Shown here piece by piece: positions 48,918 to 58,374 of a stretch of 64,000 nucleotides of DNA (positions are counted from its first letter, which is position 1; each line of letters begins with the position of its first letter). The DNA comes from CBDDGJ01 sp965227805 (GTDB lineage Bacteria; Pseudomonadota; Alphaproteobacteria; RS24), in the NCBI GenBank assembly GCA_965227805.1, contig CBDDGJ010000003.1, positions 1,116,001 to 1,180,000 on the forward strand, given 5' to 3'. Under the pieces are notes generated by a model that did not search any database, was not told where the DNA came from, and saw only the letters and a program-made list of their open reading frames with translations. Both the position numbers and the translations under genes were made by a program.

Positions 48918-51112
48918 AAGCGCATATTCAGTGTTACCCCCAATGTGGTGGCGCCCTTATCGGCATTGTTTGCTTCATTATCGAAAACCGAATAGGTTTC
49001 TATTTCATATGTGCTACCATGAAAAATATAAGCGGCGGTAAGCGCGAAGGGACGCGTGCTATTGCTTAAGTCGAATTGTGTGTCGGCAAATAGAATCTCA
49101 CCATTTTGTTGCCGATAATAGGGAAGTGTCATTTTTAATGCGCCATTTTCAAAGTGAAGTGATTGTGCAAAATCCAGCCGCCAAATATGCTTATCCAACC
49201 CATATTGTAGCCCTATATTTGCATTGCTGGTAAGGGTATGTGTCATTCCGGAAATGAGCGATCCATCCGGGGCGCCCATATGGCTTAACCCCGCGCCCAG
49301 ACGATAATCAAATTGCATATCAGAGCTTAATAAATAGTGGCCGTTTGCCTGTATGAATACAGTTTTACCAATCTCATTTATCGTTAAGTCACCTGCGCCG
49401 CTTAAACCCAGGACACCATTTGATTCACCAATAAAGCCCATCATAAAATGGTGGTCGGGAATATGTGCCAATGTGACATAGGCCATTGTTCCCAAAAGGT
49501 CTTTATTGTCATTTTCCCGCGCATGGGTTTTATTTTGTGCCGGTGCAGAATTTTGCCGGGCAGCAAAACCGATTACGCTAAGCGTGCCCTTTGCGTTATT
49601 GGTCTGCAACATATGCGCGTATGTATGCATATCATCATCTATAAGGCGGGTCAGATAGGGTGTATCAAATGGGCTGTTTAAGCTGTTCATATGGGTCGTG
49701 AAATGAGGCATATGCCATGAACTGAATTGTAAGCCGCCCAATGTGATATGTGTATCGGGGATAGGGGGGTGCGGCATATAGCGACGGGGCATTTTAACCG
49801 ATGTATGAACGTCAGGTTCAATAAGTGTGCCCAGGCTTATGGGAAAAGGCGTATTCATGTCATCAACGGCAATAATGGTTTCTGTCATAATGCGTGCCAC
49901 CACATCATCGGGGATGGTGGTGAATGTGACGGCGAACGCGTCGGGCGCTATCGGTGTGCCGTCTTGTGTGGGAATATGCAGATCACCGATTGGAGATATA
50001 GCAGCTTGTATATCCACCATCCCTTGCCCGTAAATCTCTTCTTGTGCGTAAATACCGCTTTTATTCGCCGTGGCAAAAAGGCGTGCGACATATTCTTGTG
50101 GGGTTAATTGATCACCAAAAACCTCATACATCACCGCCAAAGTGCCGGATATATGTGGCACGGCAATACTGGTGCCGGCAGCGATTTTATAGCCGCCCCC
50201 TGCTTGTGCCGTAAGAATGTGCGTATCGCTTGTTGGTCCGATGCCGCCAGGTGCAGTAATGCAATGTGCTGCCATACTGCCGCAGCGATTGGATTGGTCG
50301 TAAATTGTGCCATCATAATTTGCAGCGACCACGGCGATGGAACGTCCGGCCATTTCGGGGAAAAGAGCTGCCCAGGCGGCTGAAACCGCAACTTCACTAT
50401 TCCCCTGATTGCCGCCGGCCCATACATAAATCGTTTCATTATTACGCATAATGTCAACCGCATTACCGAATTTTTCATATAAATAATCCTGATAGGTCGC
50501 TATACCCGATGCGGCAAAACTAAGGTCATACCCCCAGCTATTATTGACGATTTTCGTATTTAATTGTTCCAGGCGGCTATATGCATTGGTCAAAATTTCG
50601 GAATCCAAATCAAGAATACCATTATCCGAATTGATGCCCCACATGGCGATATGTGCGTCAAAAGCAACGCCATGCATTTTGTCGCCTGTGCCGCGCGCGC
50701 CGGCAATAATGCTGGCAACAGAGGTGCCGTGGCTTATTTTCTCATTGCTCGGATTATCACCCAGTGCCGTTTGATTATAATACATTACATTCCCAGTAGA
50801 AAATTCTGCATGATCCATATCAATGCCCGTATCAACAATGCCGATACTTACATTTTTACCCGAATAGCCGGCATCATAGGCATGTGACGCATTGATCATG
50901 CTAAGCCCTATTTGCCCGTTATATTCCGTATCATTTGCCCATTGCGACTGTGCATTATCCATATCGGTTGAACTGGTCACAGCGGATTCTGTAAGCAGTG
51001 GTTCGGGTATATTGCTTTGCGCACAGGCACTAAGGCAAACGATTAAACCCGCAATTATCAGATAAGGGGGTGATTGAATTTGAGAGTAAGAATTATTTTT
51101 ATAGACGAACAT
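48914..51112 (-). CDS. Lipidated subtilisin-like autotransporter protease
   Basis: A 732-residue serine protease. The N-terminus carries a lipobox LSAC with Cys30. The S8 catalytic triad is Asp94 (GIVDTGIDMD), His128 (SHGTSVASIIAG) and Ser315 (AAGTSIAVPH), with Asn235 (AGGNQGN) as oxyanion residue. After a linker (about 380-440) the last 290 residues are strand-rich and end in an aromatic Phe, as outer-membrane autotransporter barrels do. The layout (lipobox, S8, barrel) matches NalP and SphB1, which cut other surface proteins. The barrel is inferred from pattern, not confirmed. Confidence 0.85.
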   Translation of the reverse strand: MFVYKNNSYSQIQSPPYLIIAGLIVCLSACAQSNIPEPLLTESAVTSSTDMDNAQSQWANDTEYNGQIGLSMINASHAYDAGYSGKNVSIGIVDTGIDMDHAEFSTGNVMYYNQTALGDNPSNEKISHGTSVASIIAGARGTGDKMHGVAFDAHIAMWGINSDNGILDLDSEILTNAYSRLEQLNTKIVNNSWGYDLSFAASGIATYQDYLYEKFGNAVDIMRNNETIYVWAGGNQGNSEVAVSAAWAALFPEMAGRSIAVVAANYDGTIYDQSNRCGSMAAHCITAPGGIGPTSDTHILTAQAGGGYKIAAGTSIAVPHISGTLAVMYEVFGDQLTPQEYVARLFATANKSGIYAQEEIYGQGMVDIQAAISPIGDLHIPTQDGTPIAPDAFAVTFTTIPDDVVARIMTETIIAVDDMNTPFPISLGTLIEPDVHTSVKMPRRYMPHPPIPDTHITLGGLQFSSWHMPHFTTHMNSLNSPFDTPYLTRLIDDDMHTYAHMLQTNNAKGTLSVIGFAARQNSAPAQNKTHARENDNKDLLGTMAYVTLAHIPDHHFMMGFIGESNGVLGLSGAGDLTINEIGKTVFIQANGHYLLSSDMQFDYRLGAGLSHMGAPDGSLISGMTHTLTSNANIGLQYGLDKHIWRLDFAQSLHFENGALKMTLPYYRQQNGEILFADTQFDLSNSTRPFALTAAYIFHGSTYEIETYSVFDNEANNADKGATTLGVTLNMRF

Positions 51113-51214
51113 AGTGCCTCACACATTTTATTTTTAGGGCACGCATTTTGCGTGCAATTATGGTGTGAGCTAAAAACGCCCGAATAAAGATTTTGTATAA
51201 TTTTTAGGTAAGAT

Positions 51215-52090
51215 TTATGTGTCAGTGGTAAGGGATTTACGCAAATGGGCAATCAATGCAGAGGTATCCCACCGCCCGCCGCCCATAGTTTGTATCTCGC
51301 TGTAATAGTCATTTATAATTTGGGTAATCGGCAAAGGTGTATTTAAGGTTTTGGCGTGCGTTAAACAAATATCCAAATCCTTGCGCATCCAGTCAACGGC
51401 AAAACCAAAATCAAATTTATCTGCGTGCATTGTCAGGGCACGATTATCCATTTGCCAGCTTTGCGCGGCTCCTTGTGATATAACGTCGATAACGGCTTCT
51501 ATGTTTAGCCCTGCGCGCTCACCGAATAAAATTGCCTCGGAAAGGCTTTGCAACAGGCCGGCAATGCAAATCTGATTGACCATTTTGGTTAATTGTCCGG
51601 CGCCGCTTGCGCCCATCAATTTTACGGCACGCGCATAGCAAGCCATAAGCGGGGCGGCTTTTTCGTAAATAGCTTCCGCGCCCCCAACCATGATGGTGAG
51701 TGCGCCTTTTTGCGCGCCAATTTCACCGCCTGATACAGGTGCATCAAGTAAGTGACAGGATTTATCTGCTAATTTTTGTGCCATTGCATGCGTGACATTT
51801 GCCGAGCATGTTGTGTGATCGATAAAAATTGTATCGGGCTTTGCAGATATGAGCGCCTGTTCAATAACATGACGCATGTCATCATCATTGCCAACACAGG
51901 TGAATATAAAATCGGCATGTGTTCCTATGCGGGATAGATCGGATATGGATACCCCCGTAAAGTCTGCACACCAGCGTGCGGCCTTTTCAGCGGTGCGATT
52001 ATAAACTGTTACCTCATGGCCGGCTTGTGCCAAATATCCTGCCATCGGATACCCCATAACCCCCAAACCGATAAATGCACAGCGCGCCAT
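51215..52090 (-). CDS. 3-hydroxyisobutyrate dehydrogenase family oxidoreductase
   Basis: A 291-residue beta-hydroxyacid dehydrogenase. The NAD(P) motif GLGVMGYPMAGYLAQAGHEVTVYNRT is at the N-terminus with Asn30 at the usual Asp position, favouring NADPH. The substrate motif DAPVSGGEIGAQKG is near 120, and KMVNQICIAG holds the catalytic Lys. Members reduce tartronate semialdehyde, 3-hydroxyisobutyrate, succinic semialdehyde or glyoxylate; the substrate cannot be chosen from sequence. It is monocistronic, between the protease and the divergent SLC13 gene. Confidence 0.88.
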   Translation of the reverse strand: MARCAFIGLGVMGYPMAGYLAQAGHEVTVYNRTAEKAARWCADFTGVSISDLSRIGTHADFIFTCVGNDDDMRHVIEQALISAKPDTIFIDHTTCSANVTHAMAQKLADKSCHLLDAPVSGGEIGAQKGALTIMVGGAEAIYEKAAPLMACYARAVKLMGASGAGQLTKMVNQICIAGLLQSLSEAILFGERAGLNIEAVIDVISQGAAQSWQMDNRALTMHADKFDFGFAVDWMRKDLDICLTHAKTLNTPLPITQIINDYYSEIQTMGGGRWDTSALIAHLRKSLTTDT

Positions 52091-52154
52091 TTTTTTCTCC
52101 TATAATCTCATGAAGTATCTAGCCTAAATGCTTAATATATAGTAGCAAAAAATA

Positions 52155-53969
52155 ATGGAACTAGACCTACAAATGTGGCTAACCTTTACCATTATTGGCG
52201 GGGCAATGCTACTCTATATAAGTGAGCGCGTTGCTATGGAGATTACCTCCTTGCTTGTCATCACGCTGCTTATCTTTTTATTTCATGTTTTTCCACAAGA
52301 GTCTTTATCACCAGCCGATTTATTGGCCGGGTTTGGTAATCCGGCACTTATAGCGGTTATGGCTTTATTGGTTATGGGGCAGGGGCTATTTTATTCAGGC
52401 GCCCTTGAAGGTTTGATTGAACTCACCACGAAAAGTGCCACGCGCCATCCCCTACGTGCTTTGGGGGTTGCGGCATTTCTGGTTGTTATCTGTAGTGGTT
52501 TTTTGAATAATACACCGGTTGTTTTGATGTTTATTCCCGTGGTGGCGATTATCATTAAGAAAGGGAATTTACAACGCAATATGCCAATGCTTACCCTTAG
52601 CTTTGTGTCTATTTTGGGGGGCATGACAACGCTTATTGGGTCATCGACCAATCTTTTGGTTGCCGATGCGGCATGGCGCAATGCGGGAATTACGATTGGA
52701 TTTTTCGATCAAACCCTGCCAGGAGTTTTTCTGGCGCTTATCGGTGTTCTTTATATTGGTTTGGTGATGCCCTTTATCATGCGCCGTAGCGAAGGCGTGC
52801 AAGCAGGCGGCGCGGTGCAAAACTCCGGTCGGCAATTTATTGTTGAGATTCGCTTGCGGGCAGATGATGTGCTGGTTGGGGAAGCATCACGGGCAGGCTT
52901 TTTCCCGGCATTAAGCGGGGTGACGGTGCAAATGATTTCCGGCGCGCATGGCAAACGCTTGCCGCCTTTTGATTCGTATAAGCTCGCCATAGGCGATAGA
53001 TTATCTATTGCGGCTACGCGTAAAGAGCTTGCCGATATTCTAGCCACACCCGATCACCCCTTAAATCGGCATATTCGCACATATTATCGACCACTGGTTT
53101 TTGATAATAAGGATGATATGATGCTCGCGGAAATAGTCGTTGCCCCCGGTGCGCGCTTCATTTCGCGGACAATATATCAAACCGGTTTCGCTTATGAAAC
53201 AAATTGTCGCATTTTGGGCGTGCAGCGGCAATCCCGCTTTTTACGCTATGATCTTTCAGAGATACGTTTAGAGGCGGGTGATGTCTTATTGATTATGGGC
53301 ACGCAGTCAAATATTGAATCATTGCGCGGCAATCGCGATGCGCTACTTATGGAATGGTCGACGGAAGAAATTCTTGATTTTCGCCATGCCATGCGCGCCA
53401 GATTTATTTTCGGCATAACGATTTTAATATCGGCTTTGGGCATCGTGCCGCTGGTTGCAGCGACTTTAGCAGGGGCAAGCCTGATGATTTTAAGCGGTGT
53501 TTTGAATATACGCCAGGCGGCACGCGGCATAGATTTACGTATATTTCTGCTTATCGGTGCTGCGCTTTGTATGGCGCAAGCCTTATCGGTAACAGGCGGA
53601 GCAGCTTATTTGGCAACACATTTTTTATCACTATTTGACAACACATCACCGGCTTTAATCTTATCGGCATTTTTTTTACTATGCGCGTGTTTTACCAATA
53701 TATTATCCAATTCGGCAACGGCGGTGCTGTTTACACCAATTGCCTTGAATTTGGCACAGGCGCTTAATATTGATGCAATGGCCTTTTTATTTGCAGTTAT
53801 TTTTGCAGCAAATTGCAGTTTTGCCACACCCATGGCCTATCAAACCAATCTTTTGGTTATGAATTCGGGCAATTTACAATTTCGTGACTTTGCGCGCGCG
53901 GGCACGCCGCTCATAATAATTATCTGGCTGGCTTATTCTTTTTTCGCGCCGCTTTATTTCGGGTTTTAG
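52155..53969 (+). CDS. SLC13/CitT-type transporter with two TrkA-C domains
   Basis: A 604-residue membrane permease of the DASS/ArsB superfamily. The two half-repeats carry GSSTN (near residue 165) and ATPMAYQTN (near 560), the sodium/substrate motifs. Between them are two TrkA-C (RCK-C) domains (about 230-300 and 320-395), which usually regulate gating. Members of this branch move sulfate, dicarboxylates or other anions with sodium; the substrate is not determined. The bpt gene begins 14 bp downstream. Confidence 0.88.
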   Translation: MELDLQMWLTFTIIGGAMLLYISERVAMEITSLLVITLLIFLFHVFPQESLSPADLLAGFGNPALIAVMALLVMGQGLFYSGALEGLIELTTKSATRHPLRALGVAAFLVVICSGFLNNTPVVLMFIPVVAIIIKKGNLQRNMPMLTLSFVSILGGMTTLIGSSTNLLVADAAWRNAGITIGFFDQTLPGVFLALIGVLYIGLVMPFIMRRSEGVQAGGAVQNSGRQFIVEIRLRADDVLVGEASRAGFFPALSGVTVQMISGAHGKRLPPFDSYKLAIGDRLSIAATRKELADILATPDHPLNRHIRTYYRPLVFDNKDDMMLAEIVVAPGARFISRTIYQTGFAYETNCRILGVQRQSRFLRYDLSEIRLEAGDVLLIMGTQSNIESLRGNRDALLMEWSTEEILDFRHAMRARFIFGITILISALGIVPLVAATLAGASLMILSGVLNIRQAARGIDLRIFLLIGAALCMAQALSVTGGAAYLATHFLSLFDNTSPALILSAFFLLCACFTNILSNSATAVLFTPIALNLAQALNIDAMAFLFAVIFAANCSFATPMAYQTNLLVMNSGNLQFRDFARAGTPLIIIIWLAYSFFAPLYFGF

Positions 53970-53983
53970 TAAACAGACAGGCT

Positions 53984-54739
53984 ATGCATAAAAATAAGCA
54001 CTTTCTTAATCCGCATTTTTATATGAGCAAGGAAGCCCCATGCCCTTATTTGCCGGGGCGCACCGAGCGTCTGTTTTTTACCCGCTTACCGACACATAAG
54101 CCGGATGATCTACATAGCCTTGCGACAAAAATGGGGTTTCGCCGTAGTCGGGATATGATTTATGCACCGGCCTGTGTAGACTGTATGGCATGTAAGTCAT
54201 CGCGTATTATTGTTGATGGTTTTACCCCGCATAAAAGTTTCAAACGTATTTTGCATAAAAATAAAGATGTGCATGTGGAACATGTATCGCCGGTAAGCAC
54301 AGATGAACAATTTTATTTATTGCGTCTTTATCTCGAAAAGCGCCATAATAATGGCACAATGATGGATATGGATAGGCAGGATTTTGCCCGCATGGTAGAC
54401 CATAGCATGGTGGATACACAAATCACTGAATATCGTGATGGGCAGGGGTGCCTCATTGCTTGCGCGTTAGCTGATCGCGTGATGGATGGTTTTTCGCTTG
54501 TCTATTCTTTTTTTGATCCGCAGGAAGACAAACGTAGCTTGGGCAGCTTTATGATATTGGATTATATTGATTATGCACGTGCGTGCGGATTAGATTATGT
54601 TTATCTGGGATATTGGGTCGCACAAAGCAAAAAAATGGGCTATAAAAAGCGCTTTCAACCATTACAAATTTTTGATCGTGAAAACTGGGTCATGTATAAT
54701 AATGAGCGAGACTATGGAACACAAAAAGATAGAGACTAA
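53984..54739 (+). CDS. bpt: Aspartate/glutamate leucyltransferase
   Basis: A 251-residue aminoacyl-tRNA-protein transferase of the Bpt type. It adds Leu to N-terminal Asp or Glu, marking proteins for ClpAP through the N-end rule pathway. CPYLPGRTERLFFTRL and the Cys-rich ACVDCMACKSSRI (near residue 66) form the N-terminal ATE region. SLVYSFFDPQEDKRSLGSFMILDYI and YLGYWVAQSKKMGYKKRFQPLQI form the GNAT-like C-terminal part. Length is normal. The end overlaps the start of the TRAP binding protein gene. Confidence 0.93.
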   Translation: MHKNKHFLNPHFYMSKEAPCPYLPGRTERLFFTRLPTHKPDDLHSLATKMGFRRSRDMIYAPACVDCMACKSSRIIVDGFTPHKSFKRILHKNKDVHVEHVSPVSTDEQFYLLRLYLEKRHNNGTMMDMDRQDFARMVDHSMVDTQITEYRDGQGCLIACALADRVMDGFSLVYSFFDPQEDKRSLGSFMILDYIDYARACGLDYVYLGYWVAQSKKMGYKKRFQPLQIFDRENWVMYNNERDYGTQKDRD

Positions 54740-55817
54740 GCGTGTAAAACGTCGTGATGTGATGCGCGGGGCTTTAGCCGGTGCAGCGGCAACAGGGCTT
54801 GCGCTGCCCGCTTATGCGAAAGGCAAAATGCGGCTTAAAATGGTGACGACCTGGCCAAAAAATTATCCCGGTCTGGGCACAGCACCTGAGGCGATTGCAC
54901 GTAATATCAGGCGCATGACAGATGGGCAGATTGATATTAAGATTTTTGCGGCAGGCGAGCTGGTCGGTGCCTTTGAGGCATTTGATGCCGTCTCCACCGG
55001 CGCGGCAGATATGTATAATGGCGCAGAATATTATTGGCAGGGCAAATCACCCGCCTTTAATTTTTTTACCGCCGTGCCCTTTGGCATGACAGCACAGGAG
55101 TTAAGTGCATGGTTGCAATTTGGCGGCGGGCAGCAGCTATGGGATAAACTTTCTGCCCAATTTAATATTCGTGCATTTCAGGCCGCAAATACGGGCGTGC
55201 AAATGGGGGGTTGGTTTAATAAAGAGATCAACACGCTTGATGATTTTAAGGGGTTGAAGATTCGCATGCCAGGCCTCGGGGGTGAGGTGATGCGCAAACG
55301 CGGCGCTGCGGCGGTGGCCTTGCCGGGGGGTGAGATTTTCCCCGCCATGAAAAGCGGGGCGATTGATGCCAGCGAATGGGTCGGTCCGTGGAATGATATG
55401 GCGTTTGGCTTTCATCAAATTGCCGAATATTATTATTGCCCTGGTATACATGAACCAGGCGCCGGCTTATCTATGGGGATAAATCTGAATATATGGAATG
55501 AGTTTACCCCTGCACAGCAAGAGATTTTTCGTGCGGCCTGTCAGGCTGAAAACGAACGCACTTTGGCCGAATATAATTATAAAAATGCGGCGGCTTTGGC
55601 CATGCTTGTGAAAAAGCATAAGGTGAAAATTCGCTCTTTCTCGCCAGAGATTATGCGTGCGCTAAAGCAGGCCTCAGATGAGGTGCTTCGTGAAATTAGC
55701 GCGAAAGATGCGCTGACAGCCGAGATTTATGAGAGCTTTCGTGCCTCGCTTGCCAATTCGATGGATTGGGGGCGGTGGTCTGAAGAGCCATATACACAGG
55801 CACGGCGCGAATTATAA
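54702..55817 (+). CDS. dctP: TRAP transporter substrate-binding protein, Tat-exported
   Basis: About 371 residues. The N-terminus has a twin-arginine signal (KRVKRRDVMRGALAGAAATG) cut near ALPAYA, so it is exported folded through Tat. The mature part is DctP-type: TTWPKNYPGLGTAPEAIARNI, FQAANTGVQMGGWFNKEI, GLKIRMPGLGGEVMRKRGAAAVALPGGEIFPAM with the Arg that binds carboxylates, and ASEWVGPWNDMAFGFHQIAEYYY. The latter segments recall the group that binds keto acids such as pyruvate or lactate. It starts inside the end of bpt (38 bp overlap). Confidence 0.9.
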   Translation: MSETMEHKKIETKRVKRRDVMRGALAGAAATGLALPAYAKGKMRLKMVTTWPKNYPGLGTAPEAIARNIRRMTDGQIDIKIFAAGELVGAFEAFDAVSTGAADMYNGAEYYWQGKSPAFNFFTAVPFGMTAQELSAWLQFGGGQQLWDKLSAQFNIRAFQAANTGVQMGGWFNKEINTLDDFKGLKIRMPGLGGEVMRKRGAAAVALPGGEIFPAMKSGAIDASEWVGPWNDMAFGFHQIAEYYYCPGIHEPGAGLSMGINLNIWNEFTPAQQEIFRAACQAENERTLAEYNYKNAAALAMLVKKHKVKIRSFSPEIMRALKQASDEVLREISAKDALTAEIYESFRASLANSMDWGRWSEEPYTQARREL

Positions 55818-55820
55818 ATT

Positions 55821-56339
55821 ATGCTGTCTCGTCTTGAATATATATGCAATATGATCAATGCCTCTATAGGCCGTATTGCCTTGTGGCTAAGCGTGATAAT
55901 GGTGCTCGTGCAATTTAGCGTGGTTGTTTTGCGCTATGTGTTTGGCATTGGAGCGATCCAGTTACAAGAAGCCGTAATTTATATGCACGCTCTTTTATTC
56001 ATGATGGGCGCTGCCGAGACATTACGCAATGATGAACATGTGCGGGTGGATATATTTTACGCCAACGCCGCGCCCGTTAGACAGGCATATATTGATTTTG
56101 CCGGTGCAGTTTTTTTCATTATCCCTTTCGCGCTTTTGCTGCTTTATGTTTCATATGATTACGTCGCTCTTGCGTGGCGCGTGCAGGAGGGTTCGCGCGA
56201 AACCAGTGGTATTCAGGCCATTTATCTTTTGAAAAGCGTTATTTTACTCTTTGCGTTGCAGCTTATTCTACAGGCCATAGCTATGATGAGTGCAAAAGGG
56301 CGGTTTATCCTAAAGGCGCGTTATGAGGCGGGCGCGTGA
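55821..56339 (+). CDS. dctQ: TRAP transporter small permease
   Basis: A 172-residue membrane protein with four helices (about 18-40, 48-66, 87-110 and 130-150), the DctQ topology. RNDEHVRVDIFY between helices two and three is the conserved TRAP Q motif. It starts 4 bp after the binding-protein stop and overlaps dctM by 4 bp (ATGA-type), so the three genes form a single operon. Confidence 0.92.
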   Translation: MLSRLEYICNMINASIGRIALWLSVIMVLVQFSVVVLRYVFGIGAIQLQEAVIYMHALLFMMGAAETLRNDEHVRVDIFYANAAPVRQAYIDFAGAVFFIIPFALLLLYVSYDYVALAWRVQEGSRETSGIQAIYLLKSVILLFALQLILQAIAMMSAKGRFILKARYEAGA

Positions 56340-57892
56340 TTAGCGATTATCTGGATTTACTATTATTTGCTTTTGCGTGTCTGTGTTTAATGCTGGGCTT
56401 TCCGGTTGCCTTTACCCTGGCGGGCACAGCGCTTTTATTCGGCTTTTTGGGCATGGCATTCGGGATATTTGATATGGGGTATTTTCGTGCCTTGCCGCAG
56501 CGCATTTTTGGCACAATGACCAATGATGTGTTACTGGCCGTGCCGCTATTTATTTTTATGGGTGCTATGTTAGAGCGTGCGCGCATTGCTGATAATTTGC
56601 TGGAAAATATGGCACGATTACTTTCGGGCGTGCGGGGTGGGCTTGCGGTTTCGGTGACTTTGGTTGGGGCTTTGCTTGCGGCGTCAACCGGGATTGTCGG
56701 CGCAACGGTTGTGACAATGGGCTTATTATCTTTGCCGACCATGTTGCGGCGCGGATATGACCCTGCTCTGGCAAGTGGTGCTATATGTTCCGCCGGCACA
56801 TTGGGGCAAATTATTCCGCCTTCCATCGTTTTGGTTTTACTGGGCGATGTGATTGCCAACGCCTATCAAAAGGCACAACTTGACCAGGGTATTTTTACGC
56901 CCGATACGGTTTCGGTGGGTGAGCTCTTTGCCGGTGCTTTGGTGCCGGGCTTGGTTTTGGTCGGCATTTATAGTCTTTATCAGATTATCATAGCGACGCT
57001 TTATCCGGAAAAAGCCCCGCCTTATAAAGATGATAAAGCTGTGGCGTGGCGCGATATTGCCTATGCGTTGCTGCCGCCCATATTGCTTATTTTTACAGTT
57101 TTGGGGTCTATTTTGGGGGGCATTGCGACACCGACAGAAGCGGCATCTGTGGGGGCTGTTGGCACGATTTTACTGGCAGGTGAACGCCTTGCCCCGCATA
57201 AAGTCTGGCCGCGCAGTGCAATGATTGCCCTGTTTGGTTTGGTTATTTTGGTTTTTCTGTTTGATTTGCGTATTGAGCGCGATGTGATTTCTGCCATAGA
57301 TGCGCTGGCCATTGCTTCGGCGGGGCTGTTTTGTTTGACCCTGGCTGGGGGCATTATTTACAGCCTTTATATATGTTACCCCAATGGCATTTTGCATCAT
57401 GTTATGCGCAATACAATGCACACCACATCTATGGTGTTTGTTATTCTTATCGGGGCTGCTTTGTTTTCTTTGGTGTTTCGGGGGCTTGGCGGCGATGCGA
57501 CCATAGAGACGTGGCTAACGCATCTTCCCGGTGGGGCGATGGGGGCTATGATTGCGGTTATGTTGTTTATGTTTGTGCTTGGTTTTTTCCTTGATTTTAT
57601 CGAAATTATTTTTGTGATTGTGCCGATTGTCGGACCAATTTTATTGGGCATGGATATTAACCCGATATGGTTAGGGGTTATGATGGCAATAAATTTACAA
57701 ACGTCATTTTTAACGCCGCCTTTTGGGTTTGCGCTTTTCTATTTGCGGGGTGTTGCGCCGCCAGAAGTAACAACGGGGCAGATTTATCGCGGCGCAATCG
57801 CCTATGTTATTTTGCAGTTAGGTATGCTGATTATATTGGCATTTTGGCCAGAGCTTGCGACATGGCTACCGACTCAGATTTTTACATCTTAA
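56336..57892 (+). CDS. dctM: TRAP transporter large permease
   Basis: A 518-residue permease of the DctM type with many helices. FRALPQRIFGTMTNDVLLAVPLFIFMGAMLE, SSGIVGATVVTMGLLSLPTMLRRGYDPALASGAICSAGTLGQIIPPSI-like region and the late ADQ/LTPPFGFALFYLRGVAP motif are typical of the sodium-coupled elevator. It begins with GTG that overlaps dctQ by 4 bp. Substrate import is driven by sodium. Confidence 0.93.
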   Translation: MISDYLDLLLFAFACLCLMLGFPVAFTLAGTALLFGFLGMAFGIFDMGYFRALPQRIFGTMTNDVLLAVPLFIFMGAMLERARIADNLLENMARLLSGVRGGLAVSVTLVGALLAASTGIVGATVVTMGLLSLPTMLRRGYDPALASGAICSAGTLGQIIPPSIVLVLLGDVIANAYQKAQLDQGIFTPDTVSVGELFAGALVPGLVLVGIYSLYQIIIATLYPEKAPPYKDDKAVAWRDIAYALLPPILLIFTVLGSILGGIATPTEAASVGAVGTILLAGERLAPHKVWPRSAMIALFGLVILVFLFDLRIERDVISAIDALAIASAGLFCLTLAGGIIYSLYICYPNGILHHVMRNTMHTTSMVFVILIGAALFSLVFRGLGGDATIETWLTHLPGGAMGAMIAVMLFMFVLGFFLDFIEIIFVIVPIVGPILLGMDINPIWLGVMMAINLQTSFLTPPFGFALFYLRGVAPPEVTTGQIYRGAIAYVILQLGMLIILAFWPELATWLPTQIFTS

Positions 57893-57915
57893 ATTTACGG
57901 GGAAAATCAGGTTTT

Positions 57916-58374
57916 ATGTTTTCGAGACTATCACCAACGCTTATTCTTGGGCTTGTCACTATTTTTGTTATTTTCGCGATATATTTCCGGCAGGCGTCAC
58001 CTGCTGTAGAACTGGAAATCGGCGTGCCTGTGCGTCATGAAATGATTGCACGCGATGGGATGATTATGTTGCCGGTTGTTTTACGGCTTAGTAATCACAC
58101 AGATAAGCAGGTGGTGTTAAGCGCACCTAATGCATGTAAAATTTTCCGCTATGTTATTTTGCGTGATGATGGCGTGTTTGTGCAAGGGCAGGGAAAGGCA
58201 CCGGCACATTGTTCCCCTGCAAAAGTAAGCGATGCAATCGGCGCGGGTGAGGTGGTGGAGCGCATTGAACAAATCGCGCTTAATGCCACGCGCTATCGTG
58301 CGGGGGATTATGTCGCTCATATAGAGTTTTGGGGCTATGAAGCCAAAGGCACATTTCGCCTAATTGCCCCTTAA
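57916..58374 (+). CDS. Small membrane-anchored or exported protein
   Basis: A 152-residue protein. An N-terminal hydrophobic helix (LSPTLILGLVTIFVIFAIYF) is followed by a periplasmic strand-rich domain with MLPVVLRLSNHTDKQVVL and an ending YVAHIEFWGYEAKGTFRLIAP. It looks like an Ig-like or beta-sandwich domain, with two Cys that could bond. No family was recognised. The frame is open far upstream inside dctM; the ATG at 57916 was chosen. It overlaps the end of metH by 4 bp on the opposite strand. Confidence 0.65.
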   Translation: MFSRLSPTLILGLVTIFVIFAIYFRQASPAVELEIGVPVRHEMIARDGMIMLPVVLRLSNHTDKQVVLSAPNACKIFRYVILRDDGVFVQGQGKAPAHCSPAKVSDAIGAGEVVERIEQIALNATRYRAGDYVAHIEFWGYEAKGTFRLIAP

